From: CANHCC01 sp040381555
GTDB lineage: Bacteria > Bacteroidota > Bacteroidia > J057 > RFSG01
Direction of reading: 5' to 3'
Length of the DNA: 45,924 bases
Assembly: GCA_040381555.1 (NCBI GenBank)
Contig: JBEIHC010000008.1
Coordinates: forward strand, 1 to 45,924
The translations under genes were made by a program, and so were the position numbers. A model generated the notes under the pieces. The model was given only the letters and a program-made list of their open reading frames with translations. It searched no databases and was not told where the DNA came from. Shown piece by piece: positions 26,248 through 34,959 of this stretch (position 1 is its first letter; each line of letters opens with the position of its first letter).

Positions 26248-26540
26248 ATGACTCAAAAACTTCTAATACTGGCATTGGGGCTGTTCCTCTCCCTCAACTT
26301 TAGTTTAATTAGGCCCAGGAATGTTCGGGTTGCGATGCCACCGAGAATGCTTCCAATTGTGGAGCAATTGATTGCTAATTTACCTGCACCAACACTTCGA
26401 ACTCCTGACCCTCAGCACCAGACATTTCAGTATACAATGGCATAAGAATTTTCATTGCATTAGGAATTGGTTTACCTGGATTAGCCATTTATCAATCCTT
26501 CCCAAACTCGGAAAACAGGTTCAATACTAGAAATTCCTAG
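26248..26540 (+). pseudogene. Small exported protein, frameshifted, PDI..NG membrane tail
   Basis: The ATG at 26248 opens MTQKLLILALGLFLSLNFS, a signal peptide, and the frame runs to a TAA at 26443. A second frame, open from 26409 to a TAG at 26538, encodes APDISVYNGIRIFIALGIG and more of a hydrophobic tail. Joining them between 26409 and 26442 (equivalent to restoring one deleted base) yields a protein of about 97 residues with signal peptide, short mature region and C-terminal transmembrane segment. That tail aligns with PDIPVDNGVWILLTTGVLA of the next gene, which is strong support that both frames belonged to one gene. Either the gene is decayed or the assembly has a one-base error. Confidence 0.55.
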
Positions 26541-26714
26541 AAACAAGAAAAAATCAACATCAAGCGGTAATTGGCTAATTAACCGATTATTAAACACTTA
26601 ATAATCTGCCACAAGAGATATTACTGTTTTTTTAATTATTTGCAGATTATTTCTCTGAAATATTCAAAAAATTTTATTAAAATTGTAGTCTGTAATACTA
26701 CAGCACTTCCAACT

Positions 26715-27002
26715 ATGAAAATCCTATCAAATAAACTAAGGAAAAACTTTTGGGTTATTACCCTTCTTGGGCTTTCTTTTTTCAGTTCAACCACTTTGGC
26801 TCAAAGCTGTTTTAATTGTGATGGGGAAAAATCCACCTGTGGTCAGCTTGATTGTGACTATACCTGTGATGAATGTGAAGGACCAGATATTCCTGTTGAT
26901 AATGGTGTATGGATTTTACTCACAACAGGAGTGTTAGCTTTTGTGTTTTTTGCGACCAAAAACAAAAGTCTATTCAAAATGACCACTAACAATCCTTCGT
27001 AA
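26715..27002 (+). CDS. Small exported Cys-rich protein with C-terminal anchor
   Basis: From ATG 26715 the protein has 95 residues: a signal peptide (MKILSNKLRKNFWVITLLGLSFFSSTTLAQ), a 30-residue mature stretch with seven Cys (CFNC, C, C, C, C-D-E-C spacing) and many Asp/Glu, then PDIPVDNGVWILLTTGVLAFVFFATKNK, a transmembrane segment with a basic end. An upstream frame extension to 26640 would spoil the signal peptide. The P-x-D-x-G plus hydrophobic tail resembles short C-terminal sorting segments seen on small Bacteroidota proteins, a resemblance I recall but cannot search. The Cys cluster could bind metal or form disulfides. It ends 17 bases before the next gene. Confidence 0.7.
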   Translation: MKILSNKLRKNFWVITLLGLSFFSSTTLAQSCFNCDGEKSTCGQLDCDYTCDECEGPDIPVDNGVWILLTTGVLAFVFFATKNKSLFKMTTNNPS

Positions 27003-27019
27003 CAAAATTATAGAGTTGA

Positions 27020-27601
27020 ATGAAGGCAAAATTTAGACAAATAGCCATATTCGACACCCAAACCGTTTATAATTTTTTAAAAAACAAGCCTTCAGAACTT
27101 CCTGATTTTTGTTCGAATTGGGTAACTAATGCTCTAAAAAAGGGTGTAGATGCGTTTGTACTCCGTGACTCGCTCAAGGATGAGCATTTTTTCCAAACTA
27201 GCCTAAGTACAATCATTTACACGAAACCACAGGATCTAGCTATTATGTGCAACCATTCTACACAAACCTTGTTTGATGGAACCCAGGGAGTGCATTACAA
27301 GCGTGGAAATTCAAGGGGAATTTCTTTATCCGAAGGGTATGCCGGAATTTCAGCTCATTCTACTGATGGATGTAAAAATGCTGAAAGGAATGGTTTTGAT
27401 TATGTTTTTATTTCACCTGTATTTCCAACTAAAAGCCATCCCGGGGAAGCGTCATTAGGCTTAGATAAACTTTCCAAGATTTGCGCTTCTGTTCACATTC
27501 CCGTTTTTGCTCTGGGGGGAATCACGGAAAAAACCATTCCTGCCTGCCTGGCTGCAGGAGCTCAAGGGACAGCATCCATTTCTCTATATATGTTAGATTG
27601 A
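27020..27601 (+). CDS. Thiamine phosphate synthase/TenI family protein
   Basis: A 193-residue TIM-barrel protein of the ThiE/TenI family. The second half fits well: GVHYKRGN, then GISAHSTDGCKNAERNGFDYVFISPVFPTKSHPG (about 113-146) and PVFALGGITEKTIPACLAAGAQG (about 163-185). The first half is poor: the VQLREK and INDR motifs of ThiE are replaced by FVLRDSLKD and MCNHS, and the Asp residues that bind magnesium and pyrophosphate are not visible. It may thus be a TenI-like or repurposed member and not a working TMP synthase. No other thiamine gene is nearby. It lies 17 bases after the Cys-rich protein gene. Confidence 0.75.
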   Translation: MKAKFRQIAIFDTQTVYNFLKNKPSELPDFCSNWVTNALKKGVDAFVLRDSLKDEHFFQTSLSTIIYTKPQDLAIMCNHSTQTLFDGTQGVHYKRGNSRGISLSEGYAGISAHSTDGCKNAERNGFDYVFISPVFPTKSHPGEASLGLDKLSKICASVHIPVFALGGITEKTIPACLAAGAQGTASISLYMLD

Positions 27602-27651
27602 TTTTTTAAGTTCGAGGTTTGAGTTTCGTACTTTATTCCCTACTTTCGAAT

Positions 27652-28956
27652 ATGCGATTTCGAACATTGCTTATTTATATTGGTATAATTATCGCTTTTC
27701 CGGTTTGCTTGGCTCAAAGTCTGGAACAAGCAAAAAAAGATGTTCAAATTCTTTGTTCTGATTCTTTGGCAGGCAGAGGATATCAGGAAAACGGACACGG
27801 TTTAGCAGCAAATTATATTTCACAACGACTGACCGAATTAGGCCTGGAACCCTGGTCACCTGAAAAAATCGAGCAAAAACCATCCTGGTTTCAACCCTTT
27901 AGCTTTCGGGTAAATCTCGTAGAATCACTCTCGGTGCGCCTCAATAAAAAAAACCTGCAACCGGGCATAGATTACATCCTTCATCCCTTATCAGGCGGAA
28001 TTACAGGTAATTATCAGGTAAAAGACCTAGAGTATGGTATGGGGGAAGATTGGGAAGGAAATAAAATTCGAAATCGGGCAGTGATTTTTCAAATGGGCTT
28101 TCCGGAAGATTATAAGCAGGATTCAAAAACAAGGGAAATGTTTCAATCTCAAACGGAATTGGCTTTTAAGTTGGAGATGGCTGCTTTATATCGTCCTTCA
28201 ATGCTTTTAATTCGCAGAAAAAAACTAACCGCAGGATTGGCTTCTCAAGCATTACCTTATCCCATAATTGAAATTAAACAGGATGCCATCCCCCAAAAAG
28301 TAAAATTCATTACTGCTCATATTGAAACAAAGGTGCAAGAAGTAAGCAGCTTTAATGTAATTGGAGGCATTCCGGGTTCAAAATACCCTGATTCTTTAAT
28401 TATCTTGTCTGCACATTATGACCATTTAGGCAAACAGGGTACTGCAATATTCCGAGGAGCCAATGACAATGCTTCTGGAGTAGCATTTTTACTGGCCTTA
28501 GCCGGAGAATTCATGAAGCCGGAAAACCAGCCGGAATGTACACTTCTCTTCATTGCTTTTGGCGCTGAAGAAGCCGGCTTAAAAGGTTCACGGTTTTTCG
28601 TCGAAAATCTCCCAACTGAGGTTCACAAGAAAATTAAGTTTGTGCTAAACTTTGACCTAATGGGGAATGGGAATGCAGGGATTTGTCTTGTAGCAGGAAC
28701 TGATTACCCCGCTTTGGCAGAACTGATAAAAAGTAATTTACCAACGGGCATGTCCGTAGAGCTCAGACCCAATGCACCCAATTCCGATCATTATCCATTT
28801 ATTCAGGCAGGTATTCCTGCTTTATTTACTTATACCAAAGGAGGGCCTCCTTGGTATCATGATGTGCAGGATGTACCAGATGCATTAAATTTTCCAGAAT
28901 GGGAGAATTTAAAGAATGCTTATCTCCGGACTATCCGGCTTGCGGCAAGCCATTAA
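27652..28956 (+). CDS. Exported M28 family zinc peptidase
   Basis: About 434 residues from ATG 27652, which starts a good signal peptide (MRFRTLLIYIGIIIAFPVCLAQ); an upstream start would add 11 residues. The M28 aminopeptidase core shows SAHYDHLG (first zinc ligands His and Asp), GANDNASGVAFLLALA (bridging Asp), FGAEEAGLKGSRFF (catalytic Glu pair), NFDLMG, and a late H-Y/D zinc ligand region NSDHYPFIQAGIPALF and WYHDVQDV. It should cleave N-terminal residues or peptides in the periplasm or outside. A TACTTTCG element 3 bases before the ATG resembles the short-leader promoters elsewhere in the window. Confidence 0.92.
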   Translation: MRFRTLLIYIGIIIAFPVCLAQSLEQAKKDVQILCSDSLAGRGYQENGHGLAANYISQRLTELGLEPWSPEKIEQKPSWFQPFSFRVNLVESLSVRLNKKNLQPGIDYILHPLSGGITGNYQVKDLEYGMGEDWEGNKIRNRAVIFQMGFPEDYKQDSKTREMFQSQTELAFKLEMAALYRPSMLLIRRKKLTAGLASQALPYPIIEIKQDAIPQKVKFITAHIETKVQEVSSFNVIGGIPGSKYPDSLIILSAHYDHLGKQGTAIFRGANDNASGVAFLLALAGEFMKPENQPECTLLFIAFGAEEAGLKGSRFFVENLPTEVHKKIKFVLNFDLMGNGNAGICLVAGTDYPALAELIKSNLPTGMSVELRPNAPNSDHYPFIQAGIPALFTYTKGGPPWYHDVQDVPDALNFPEWENLKNAYLRTIRLAASH

Positions 28957-28962
28957 ATCCTT

Positions 28963-28970
28963 TACTTTTG
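28963..28970 (+). promoter_or_regulatory. -7 element TACTTTTG immediately before the cyclophilin gene
   Basis: TACTTTTG fits TAnnTTTG and ends four bases before the ATG. A TTG about 20 bases upstream could be the -33 box. A leaderless transcript is expected. Confidence 0.5.
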
Positions 28971-28974
28971 CACT

Positions 28975-29406
28975 ATGACAGCTGAAATTATTACCGAAAA
29001 AGGGACCATGAAGGTCACTTTTTTTGAAAAAGATGCACCGGGCACCGTAAAAAATTTTACCGACCTGGCTAAGAAAGGTTTTTACGACGGACTTACCTTT
29101 CATCGGGTAATTCCTGATTTTGTGATTCAAGGAGGCTGTCCTTTAGGTACAGGAACGGGTGGACCCGGATACAAAATCCCATGCGAATTAGAGGGAGAAA
29201 ACCAATACCATGACAGAGGCGTTTTATCTATGGCCCATGCCGGTAGAAACACTGGAGGTTCTCAATTCTTTGTTTGCCATAGCAGAAAAAATACTGCGCA
29301 TCTGGACCGCAATCATACCTGCTTTGGTAAAGTAACCGAAGGACTTGAGGTGATTGATGCGATTCGGGCAGGGGATAAAATTGAACGAATTACCATTCAG
29401 GATTAA
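28975..29406 (+). CDS. Cyclophilin-type peptidyl-prolyl isomerase
   Basis: A 143-residue single-domain cyclophilin without a signal peptide, so cytoplasmic. Catalytic and binding residues are in FHRVIPDFVIQGG (about 42-54; Arg), GGSQFFVCHS (about 91-100; Gln and Phe) and AHLDRNHTCFGKV (about 105-117). The Trp that contacts cyclosporin in human cyclophilin A is His here, as usual for bacterial forms. It catalyses cis-trans isomerisation of X-Pro bonds. It is followed by a terminator. Confidence 0.95.
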   Translation: MTAEIITEKGTMKVTFFEKDAPGTVKNFTDLAKKGFYDGLTFHRVIPDFVIQGGCPLGTGTGGPGYKIPCELEGENQYHDRGVLSMAHAGRNTGGSQFFVCHSRKNTAHLDRNHTCFGKVTEGLEVIDAIRAGDKIERITIQD

Positions 29407-29433
29407 GCCATTTTCCCGGTTCAGTCAATGATT

Positions 29434-29462
29434 CCTCTGGGGTAATTTATTTGCCCCAGAGG
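29434..29462 (+). terminator. Hairpin after the cyclophilin gene
   Basis: CCTCTGGGG (29434-29442) and CCCCAGAGG (29454-29462) form a perfect 9-bp stem with an 11-base A/T-rich loop, 27 bases past the stop. The T-tract after it is weak (TTGTCTG), so termination could be partial. Confidence 0.65.
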
Positions 29463-29504
29463 TTGTCTGAGGTACAAGCTGAGATCCATCAGGAAATAAG
29501 TAGT

Positions 29505-29633
29505 TCACATTGCCTCCTGAAAATCCTGTATAGAATACTCTTGCTTCTTTTCCAATTCACTTAGGAACGGTATAACATCTTGTAGTACTACATGAGAGGT
29601 TTGAATCTCCCGTAAAAAGGTTTCTTGCGTCAT
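29505..29633 (-). CDS. Possible 42-residue hypothetical protein
   Basis: An ATG at 29633 opens 42 codons to a TGA. The translation starts MTQETFLREIQTSHVVLQD and is helical and charged, with no hydrophobic segment. Codon use looks ordinary, but there is no recognised family and no clear ribosome-binding site. It lies in a 458-base gap (29407-29864) between the cyclophilin gene and tyrS. A second short minus frame (29765-29872, TTG start, overlapping the tyrS end) also looks coding-like, so the gap may hold the remains of one older gene. The direct repeat TCCCACAAA (29685-29693 and 29705-29713) lies between the two. Confidence 0.25.
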   Translation of the reverse strand: MTQETFLREIQTSHVVLQDVIPFLSELEKKQEYSIQDFQEAM

Positions 29634-29864
29634 TGATTTAGACGAAAATTCAGCTTCTTGCTACCCTGTTTTGCCCTGGATTATTCCCACAAAGAGTTGG
29701 ACAGTCCCACAAATAGGTAGGTATAAATTACCCGGACTATTGCTGACTCAGAGTAAAACTTAATCTAATCCAGAATCCTTAAAAACGCTTCAATCTCCTT
29801 TTCAAGAGTAGGTAAATTTGGGGTAATCAAACGAAGACTAATACCCTGTTGGATTTGGATAAGA

Positions 29865-31139
29865 TTATTCAAAGCGTATCACAAAATAATTTTTCTTCCC
29901 TTTTTGAATAATCAAGAAAGTCTCTTCCAGTAAGTCAGAGGGATGAATCTGCAAATCTGGATTTTCCACTTTGGCATAATTCATTTTTAACCCCCCACCC
30001 TGTATAAGTCTTCGGAACTCACTTTTTGAGGGAACAGCACCAGATTCCGTCAGGAGAGTAGCCAACTCAACACCCGTATCCAGCCCGCTCCGGCTTAAAG
30101 CTGCTCCTGGCACCACCCGGCAAACCTCTGCAAACCAAGGCTCCTTCAAGGATCTATTTTCAAATCCTCCTTTGCCAAATAAGAAATCTGTTGCCAATTG
30201 GGCACTTTGCAAGGCATCGGACCCATGCACCCAAGCAGTAATATCCTCTGCAAGTGAATGCTGCATGACGCGTTTCCCTGGATCTTCCAGTTGTTTTTGA
30301 ACCAAACTTTCAATTTCCCCCTGAGTTTTGAAGGTAAAAAGCTTCAGGTACTTCTCTGCCTCAGCATCTCCTACATTCATCCAAAACTGATAGAATTCAT
30401 AAGAAGAAGTACGATCCAAATCCAGCCAAATATTCCCCCCCGCTTCACTTTTTCCAAATTTACTTCCGTCTGCTTTAGTGACTAGTGGAATAGTAAAAGC
30501 AAAGGCCTCTCCCCCTCCCATTCTTCGAATTAGTTCTGTACCTGCCGTAATATTCCCCCACTGATCAGAACCGCCCATTTGAACCTGACATCCATACTGA
30601 GTATGTAAATAATGAAAGTCATACCCTTGAATGAGCTGGTAAGAGAATTCCGTGTAGGACAAACCGGTTTCCAATCGTCTGGTAACAGAATCCTTAGCCA
30701 TCATATAGTTTACTGTCAGATGTTTACCTACCTGACGCAGAAAATCCAATAGATTAAAATTCTTATACCAATCATAATTATTGACGAGTCGAGCAGGATT
30801 AACAGGGTGTGAAAAATCGAGGTATCGTTCCAGCTGTTTCTGAATACCCAGAACATTTTTCTCTAAATCTTCTGCAGAGAGTAAGTTTCTTTCCTCTGAT
30901 TTGCCGCTGGGGTCTCCGACCATTCCTGTTGCTCCGCCTACCAGGGCAATCGGTTTATGCCCTGCTTGCTGCAAGCGAACTAACAATAAAATCTGAACCA
31001 GACTTCCAATATGCAGGGAATCAGCTGTTGGGTCAAAACCAATGTATCCGGTCACGGGACCTTGAGCGAATAATTCTTCGGTGCCCGGCATTATATCCTG
31101 GAGCATTCCACGCCAGCGGAGATCTTCTATAAAATTCAT
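29865..31139 (-). CDS. tyrS: Tyrosyl-tRNA synthetase
   Basis: A 424-residue class I synthetase that charges tRNA-Tyr. The HIGH-type motif is DSLHIGSLVQ (about 38-47), the specificity region is YDFHYLHTQYGCQVQMGGSDQWGN (about 173-196, too long to be other than TyrRS) and the KMSKS-type motif is KFGKS (about 229-233). A C-terminal S4 RNA-binding domain covers about 355-424 (PSKSEFRRLIQGGGLKMN). Length is typical for the bacterial short form. The start is fixed by a TAATTTTG element five bases upstream. Confidence 0.97.
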   Translation of the reverse strand: MNFIEDLRWRGMLQDIMPGTEELFAQGPVTGYIGFDPTADSLHIGSLVQILLLVRLQQAGHKPIALVGGATGMVGDPSGKSEERNLLSAEDLEKNVLGIQKQLERYLDFSHPVNPARLVNNYDWYKNFNLLDFLRQVGKHLTVNYMMAKDSVTRRLETGLSYTEFSYQLIQGYDFHYLHTQYGCQVQMGGSDQWGNITAGTELIRRMGGGEAFAFTIPLVTKADGSKFGKSEAGGNIWLDLDRTSSYEFYQFWMNVGDAEAEKYLKLFTFKTQGEIESLVQKQLEDPGKRVMQHSLAEDITAWVHGSDALQSAQLATDFLFGKGGFENRSLKEPWFAEVCRVVPGAALSRSGLDTGVELATLLTESGAVPSKSEFRRLIQGGGLKMNYAKVENPDLQIHPSDLLEETFLIIQKGKKNYFVIRFE

Positions 31140-31144
31140 CCCGG

Positions 31145-31152
31145 CAAAATTA
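31145..31152 (-). promoter_or_regulatory. -7 element TAATTTTG immediately before tyrS
   Basis: TAATTTTG on the minus strand ends five bases before the tyrS ATG, again predicting a leaderless or nearly leaderless mRNA. No T-box leader is present in front of tyrS. Confidence 0.5.
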
Positions 31153-31365
31153 GCAGGATTCTTTCGGCTGGTTTATACTATTCTAAATCCTGCGTTTAAG
31201 AAATTCCTCCGGAGTGCCAAAAAACTATTTTTCATTTATAAATATTTTTAGTGTTGCCCATCGCTAAAATTGGGAATATCAGGCGGATATAAATTTATAG
31301 ACAGAATAAATTATTTTCCACCGCTGATGGGGAAAAGATGTTCAGAAAATACGGGTTTCATTTCC

Positions 31366-31530
31366 TTACTTTGTCTTAACCTTTTTGGGGGTGAGTAACC
31401 CCGTCAGGAAAGTAGTCAGCAGAATAATTTGTGAAGAAAGATGCCTTCGGGCGGAGAAATGAATGAATCAGCAGGCTTACTATCTCCTAACAGGAAGGGA
31501 TATCAGGGAGAAAAAAATAAAAAGAGAAAT
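31366..31530 (+). promoter_or_regulatory. Promoter and structured-looking 5' leader of nrdBA
   Basis: A TTACTTTG element (31366-31373) is followed by about 150 bases before the nrdB ATG. Three local hairpins can be drawn: GGGG-TGAGTAA-CCCC (31388-31402), GCC-TTCG-GGC with a stable UUCG loop (31443-31452), and TATCTC/GGGATA (31481-31502). A purine-rich GGGAGAAAAAAATAAAAAGAG segment precedes the start. It does not match any riboswitch consensus I know. The longer frame that opens at 31441 runs through this leader and is not needed. The part of the gap at 31140-31365 holds only the tyrS promoter and AT-rich sequence. Confidence 0.4.
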
Positions 31531-32514
31531 ATGAGTACCGCCGAAGACGAATTATTGCTCAAGGAGAACAAAGACCGCTTTGTTCTGCTCCCCATTCAGC
31601 ACAATGAGCTCTGGCATTATTACAAAATGCATGAAGCCAGCTTTTGGACTGCCGAGGAAATAGACCTCAGCTCTGATTTAGCCAATTGGGATAGCCTGAA
31701 TGATGGTGAACGGCATTTCATTTCTCATATTCTGGCTTTCTTCGCAGCCAGTGACGGTATTGTAAACGAAAACCTCGCGATTAACTTCATGCGGGAAGTT
31801 CAACTTCCCGAAGCCCGATGCTTCTTTGGCTTTCAAATTGCCATGGAAAATATCCACTCGGAAACCTATGCGCTTCTGATTGATACTTACATTAAAGACC
31901 CTGCAGAAAAGAATCGTCTTTTTCATGCTATTGAAACCATCCCTGCGGTAAAGAGAAAAGCAGAATGGGCGCTACGCTGGATTGAAAAAGGAAGTTTTGC
32001 CGAAAGACTAGTAGCCTTTGCTGCTGTGGAGGGCATTTTCTTTAGCGGCAGTTTTTGCTCCATCTTCTGGTTGAAGAAAAGAGGCCTTATGCCCGGACTC
32101 ACCTTCAGCAATGAACTCATTAGCCGGGATGAAGGTTTACACTGTAAATTCTCTTGCATCCTGTACAATATGTTGGAGCATAAACTCAGTGAAGCACAAG
32201 TGAAAGAAATTATTTCCGATGCGGTTGCAATCGAGAAGGAATTTATCTCTGAATCACTTCCGGTCGACCTTATCGGGATGAATGCTCGTTTAATGAAGCA
32301 ATATATTGAATTCGTTGCCGACCATTGGCTGGTCGAACTTGGATGTTCCAAAATTTTCAATTCCCCCAACCCCTTCGATTTCATGGATATGATTTCCTTG
32401 CAGGGAAAAACAAATTTCTTCGAAAAACGAGTGGGTGATTATCAAAAATCGGGAGTAATGGCAAGATCCCGCGAAGCAGTTCCCCAGACCTTCTCTCTGG
32501 ATGATGATTTTTAA
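31531..32514 (+). CDS. nrdB: Class Ia ribonucleoside-diphosphate reductase beta subunit
   Basis: About 327 residues from ATG 31531 (MSTAEDELLLKENKDRF). The frame also opens at 31441, but those 30 residues are poor in coding character and overlap the hairpins of the leader. NrdB holds the di-iron centre and tyrosyl radical. Ligands are visible in FWTAEEIDLS (Asp), AMENIHSETY (Glu, His and the radical Tyr four residues after His), VEGIFFSGSFC (Glu), and SRDEGLHCKF (Glu, His). The Tyr marks a radical-bearing class Ia enzyme and not class Ic. The C-terminus FSLDDDF is the tail that docks on NrdA. Gene order is nrdB then nrdA. Confidence 0.96.
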   Translation: MSTAEDELLLKENKDRFVLLPIQHNELWHYYKMHEASFWTAEEIDLSSDLANWDSLNDGERHFISHILAFFAASDGIVNENLAINFMREVQLPEARCFFGFQIAMENIHSETYALLIDTYIKDPAEKNRLFHAIETIPAVKRKAEWALRWIEKGSFAERLVAFAAVEGIFFSGSFCSIFWLKKRGLMPGLTFSNELISRDEGLHCKFSCILYNMLEHKLSEAQVKEIISDAVAIEKEFISESLPVDLIGMNARLMKQYIEFVADHWLVELGCSKIFNSPNPFDFMDMISLQGKTNFFEKRVGDYQKSGVMARSREAVPQTFSLDDDF

Positions 32515-32545
32515 AAAATAAAAACGGTACAAATAATCAGATTAT

Positions 32546-34921
32546 ATGTTTGTTATAAAAAGAAACGGTAAAAAAGAATCAGTCAAATTTGACAAGATTA
32601 CCGCACGCATTGAGAAGCTTTCCTACAGCCTGAGCCCCATGGTCTCTGTGATTGAGGTAGCCAAAAAAGTGGTGGATGGTATCTTTGAAGGGGTTCAAAC
32701 AACCGAATTAGATAACCTTGCAGCCGAAACAGCTGCATCCTTAACTGCTACCCACCCAGATTATGCCATCCTAGCTTCCAGAATAGCGGTTAGCAATCTG
32801 CACAAAAACACGCATAAATCCTTCACCGAAACAATGCGGGCGCTGTACAATTATACAGACCTACATTCTGGAAGAAGAATGCCGCTCGTCGCAGAAGATG
32901 TTATGGCGGTAATTGAAGAGCATGCGGAACTGTTGGATAGCACCATCATTTATGATAGAGATTTTGGCTTTGATTTCTTTGGCTTCAAAACCTTAGAAAA
33001 ATCCTATCTCTTGCGGATTGATGGAAAAGTAGTGGAAAGACCCCAGCACATGTACATGCGGGTAGCCGTGGGAATTCATAAGCAAGACATCGAAAATGTA
33101 ATTGCCACCTACCACCTGATGAGTGAGCGCTGGTTTACCCATGCCACGCCAACTCTCTTCAATGCAGGTACACCCAAAGCTCAAATGTCTTCTTGCTTTC
33201 TGCTCACTATGCAGTCAGATAGCATTGATGGTATTTACGACACACTCAAACAAACAGCTAAAATTTCTCAAAGTGCCGGCGGAATCGGACTCGCCATTTC
33301 TAATATCCGGGCTACAGGCAGCTATATCTCTGGTACCAACGGAACCAGCAATGGGCTTATTCCTATGCTGAGAGTATTCAATGATACCGCTCGGTATGTA
33401 GATCAAGGCGGAGGAAAAAGAAAAGGGGCATTTGCCATGTACCTTGAACCTTGGCATGCCGATGTTTTTGACTTCTTAGATCTCAAAAAAAATAACGGAA
33501 AAGATGAATTCAGAGCCCGTGATTTATTCTATGCGCTTTGGATTAACGATCTATTCATGCAAAGAGTAGAGGCAAATGAAAATTGGAGTTTATTCTGCCC
33601 GAACGAAGCGCCTGGCTTACAAGAGGCTTGGGGAGATGAATTTGAAAAGCTCTACACCCGCTATGAAGCAGAAGGCCGTGCCCGTAAGGTAGTACCCGCC
33701 CAAAAACTCTGGTATGCCATTATTGATGCACAAATCGAAACCGGCACTCCCTACATGCTGTATAAAGACTCTGCTAATCGCAAGAGCAATCAGCAAAACC
33801 TAGGAACGATCAAAAGCAGTAATCTCTGCACTGAAATCATCGAGTACACTTCCCCTGATGAAGTGGCCGTTTGTAATCTGGCTTCGGTTGCACTGCCTCG
33901 ATTTGTGATTGACGGAAAATTTGATCTAAAAAAACTATATGAGGTGGTCTATCAAATGACGCGTAATCTAAATCGCATCATTGATAACAACTACTATCCA
34001 GTAGAGGAAGCTCGCAACTCCAATCTCCGTCACCGTCCAATCGGTCTTGGAATTCAAGGCCTGGCAGATACTTATATTTTGCTCCGTCATCCTTTCGAGA
34101 GTGATTTAGCTAAAATGCTGAACAAAAACATTTTCGAAACCATCTACTTTGCGGCTATGACTGCCAGTAAAGATTTGGCCATCGAAGAAGGACCTTACCA
34201 AACATTTGCCGGTTCTCCTCTCTCTCAAGGTAAATTTCAGTTTGACCTTTGGGGAGTAGAACCAGCTGCTGGATTATGGGATTGGGAATCTCTGCGTCAA
34301 GAAGTAATGAAGCACGGAGTACGCAATTCTTTACTCGTGGCTCCTATGCCGACAGCTTCTACTTCTCAGATTCTGGGTAACAACGAGTGTTTCGAGCCTT
34401 ATACCTCCAATATTTACACCCGTCGGGTATTGAGTGGAGAGTATATCATTGTAAACAAGCATCTCTTAAGGGATTTGGTTGAATTAGGTATTTGGAGTCC
34501 GGAAATGAAGGATACGATCATTCGAGCAAATGGTTCAATTCAAGATATTCCCGGCATTCCGGCAGAAATTAAGGAGCTTTACAAGACCGTTTGGGAAATC
34601 AAGCAAAGAAACCTGATCGATCAAGCTGCAGATCGTGCTCCCTTTATTTGCCAATCTCAGTCTTTGAATTTATTTGTTGAATCGCCAGACTATCGCAAAT
34701 TAACTTCTATGCATTTCTATGCTTGGAAGAAAGGCTTAAAAACAGGCATTTACTACCTCCGCACACAAGCGGCTACTCAGGCAGTGCAGATTACCGTGCA
34801 GAAGCATTCCGAATTAGTGAATGAGCCCGTCATACCCACCTCCGGAGTTCATCAGCCAGAAGAGACCTTTGATGGTCCGGTCTGTACGATGGAGGATGGA
34901 TGTATTAGTTGCAGCGGATAG
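32546..34921 (+). CDS. nrdA: Class Ia ribonucleoside-diphosphate reductase alpha subunit
   Basis: A 791-residue catalytic subunit that reduces ribonucleotides to deoxyribonucleotides. An N-terminal ATP-cone (FVIKRNGKKESVKFDKI, residues 2-18 onward) provides allosteric activity control. The active-site Cys pair and the radical Cys lie in MSSCFLLTM and SSNLCTEIIEYT (N-x-C-x-E), with a later NECFEPYTSNIYTRR loop. The C-terminus DGCISCSG carries the CxxC pair that thioredoxin re-reduces. It starts 31 bases after nrdB, so one transcript makes both. A clear terminator follows. Confidence 0.97.
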   Translation: MFVIKRNGKKESVKFDKITARIEKLSYSLSPMVSVIEVAKKVVDGIFEGVQTTELDNLAAETAASLTATHPDYAILASRIAVSNLHKNTHKSFTETMRALYNYTDLHSGRRMPLVAEDVMAVIEEHAELLDSTIIYDRDFGFDFFGFKTLEKSYLLRIDGKVVERPQHMYMRVAVGIHKQDIENVIATYHLMSERWFTHATPTLFNAGTPKAQMSSCFLLTMQSDSIDGIYDTLKQTAKISQSAGGIGLAISNIRATGSYISGTNGTSNGLIPMLRVFNDTARYVDQGGGKRKGAFAMYLEPWHADVFDFLDLKKNNGKDEFRARDLFYALWINDLFMQRVEANENWSLFCPNEAPGLQEAWGDEFEKLYTRYEAEGRARKVVPAQKLWYAIIDAQIETGTPYMLYKDSANRKSNQQNLGTIKSSNLCTEIIEYTSPDEVAVCNLASVALPRFVIDGKFDLKKLYEVVYQMTRNLNRIIDNNYYPVEEARNSNLRHRPIGLGIQGLADTYILLRHPFESDLAKMLNKNIFETIYFAAMTASKDLAIEEGPYQTFAGSPLSQGKFQFDLWGVEPAAGLWDWESLRQEVMKHGVRNSLLVAPMPTASTSQILGNNECFEPYTSNIYTRRVLSGEYIIVNKHLLRDLVELGIWSPEMKDTIIRANGSIQDIPGIPAEIKELYKTVWEIKQRNLIDQAADRAPFICQSQSLNLFVESPDYRKLTSMHFYAWKKGLKTGIYYLRTQAATQAVQITVQKHSELVNEPVIPTSGVHQPEETFDGPVCTMEDGCISCSG

Positions 34922-34959
34922 GCTTCAATCTTTTAAAATTTTGGTTAAAGGTGAATGAT

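Noticed and set aside
31380..31530. Cobalamin or tetrahydrofolate riboswitch before nrdBA
   Set aside because: None of the conserved boxes of those riboswitches can be found; only generic hairpins are present.
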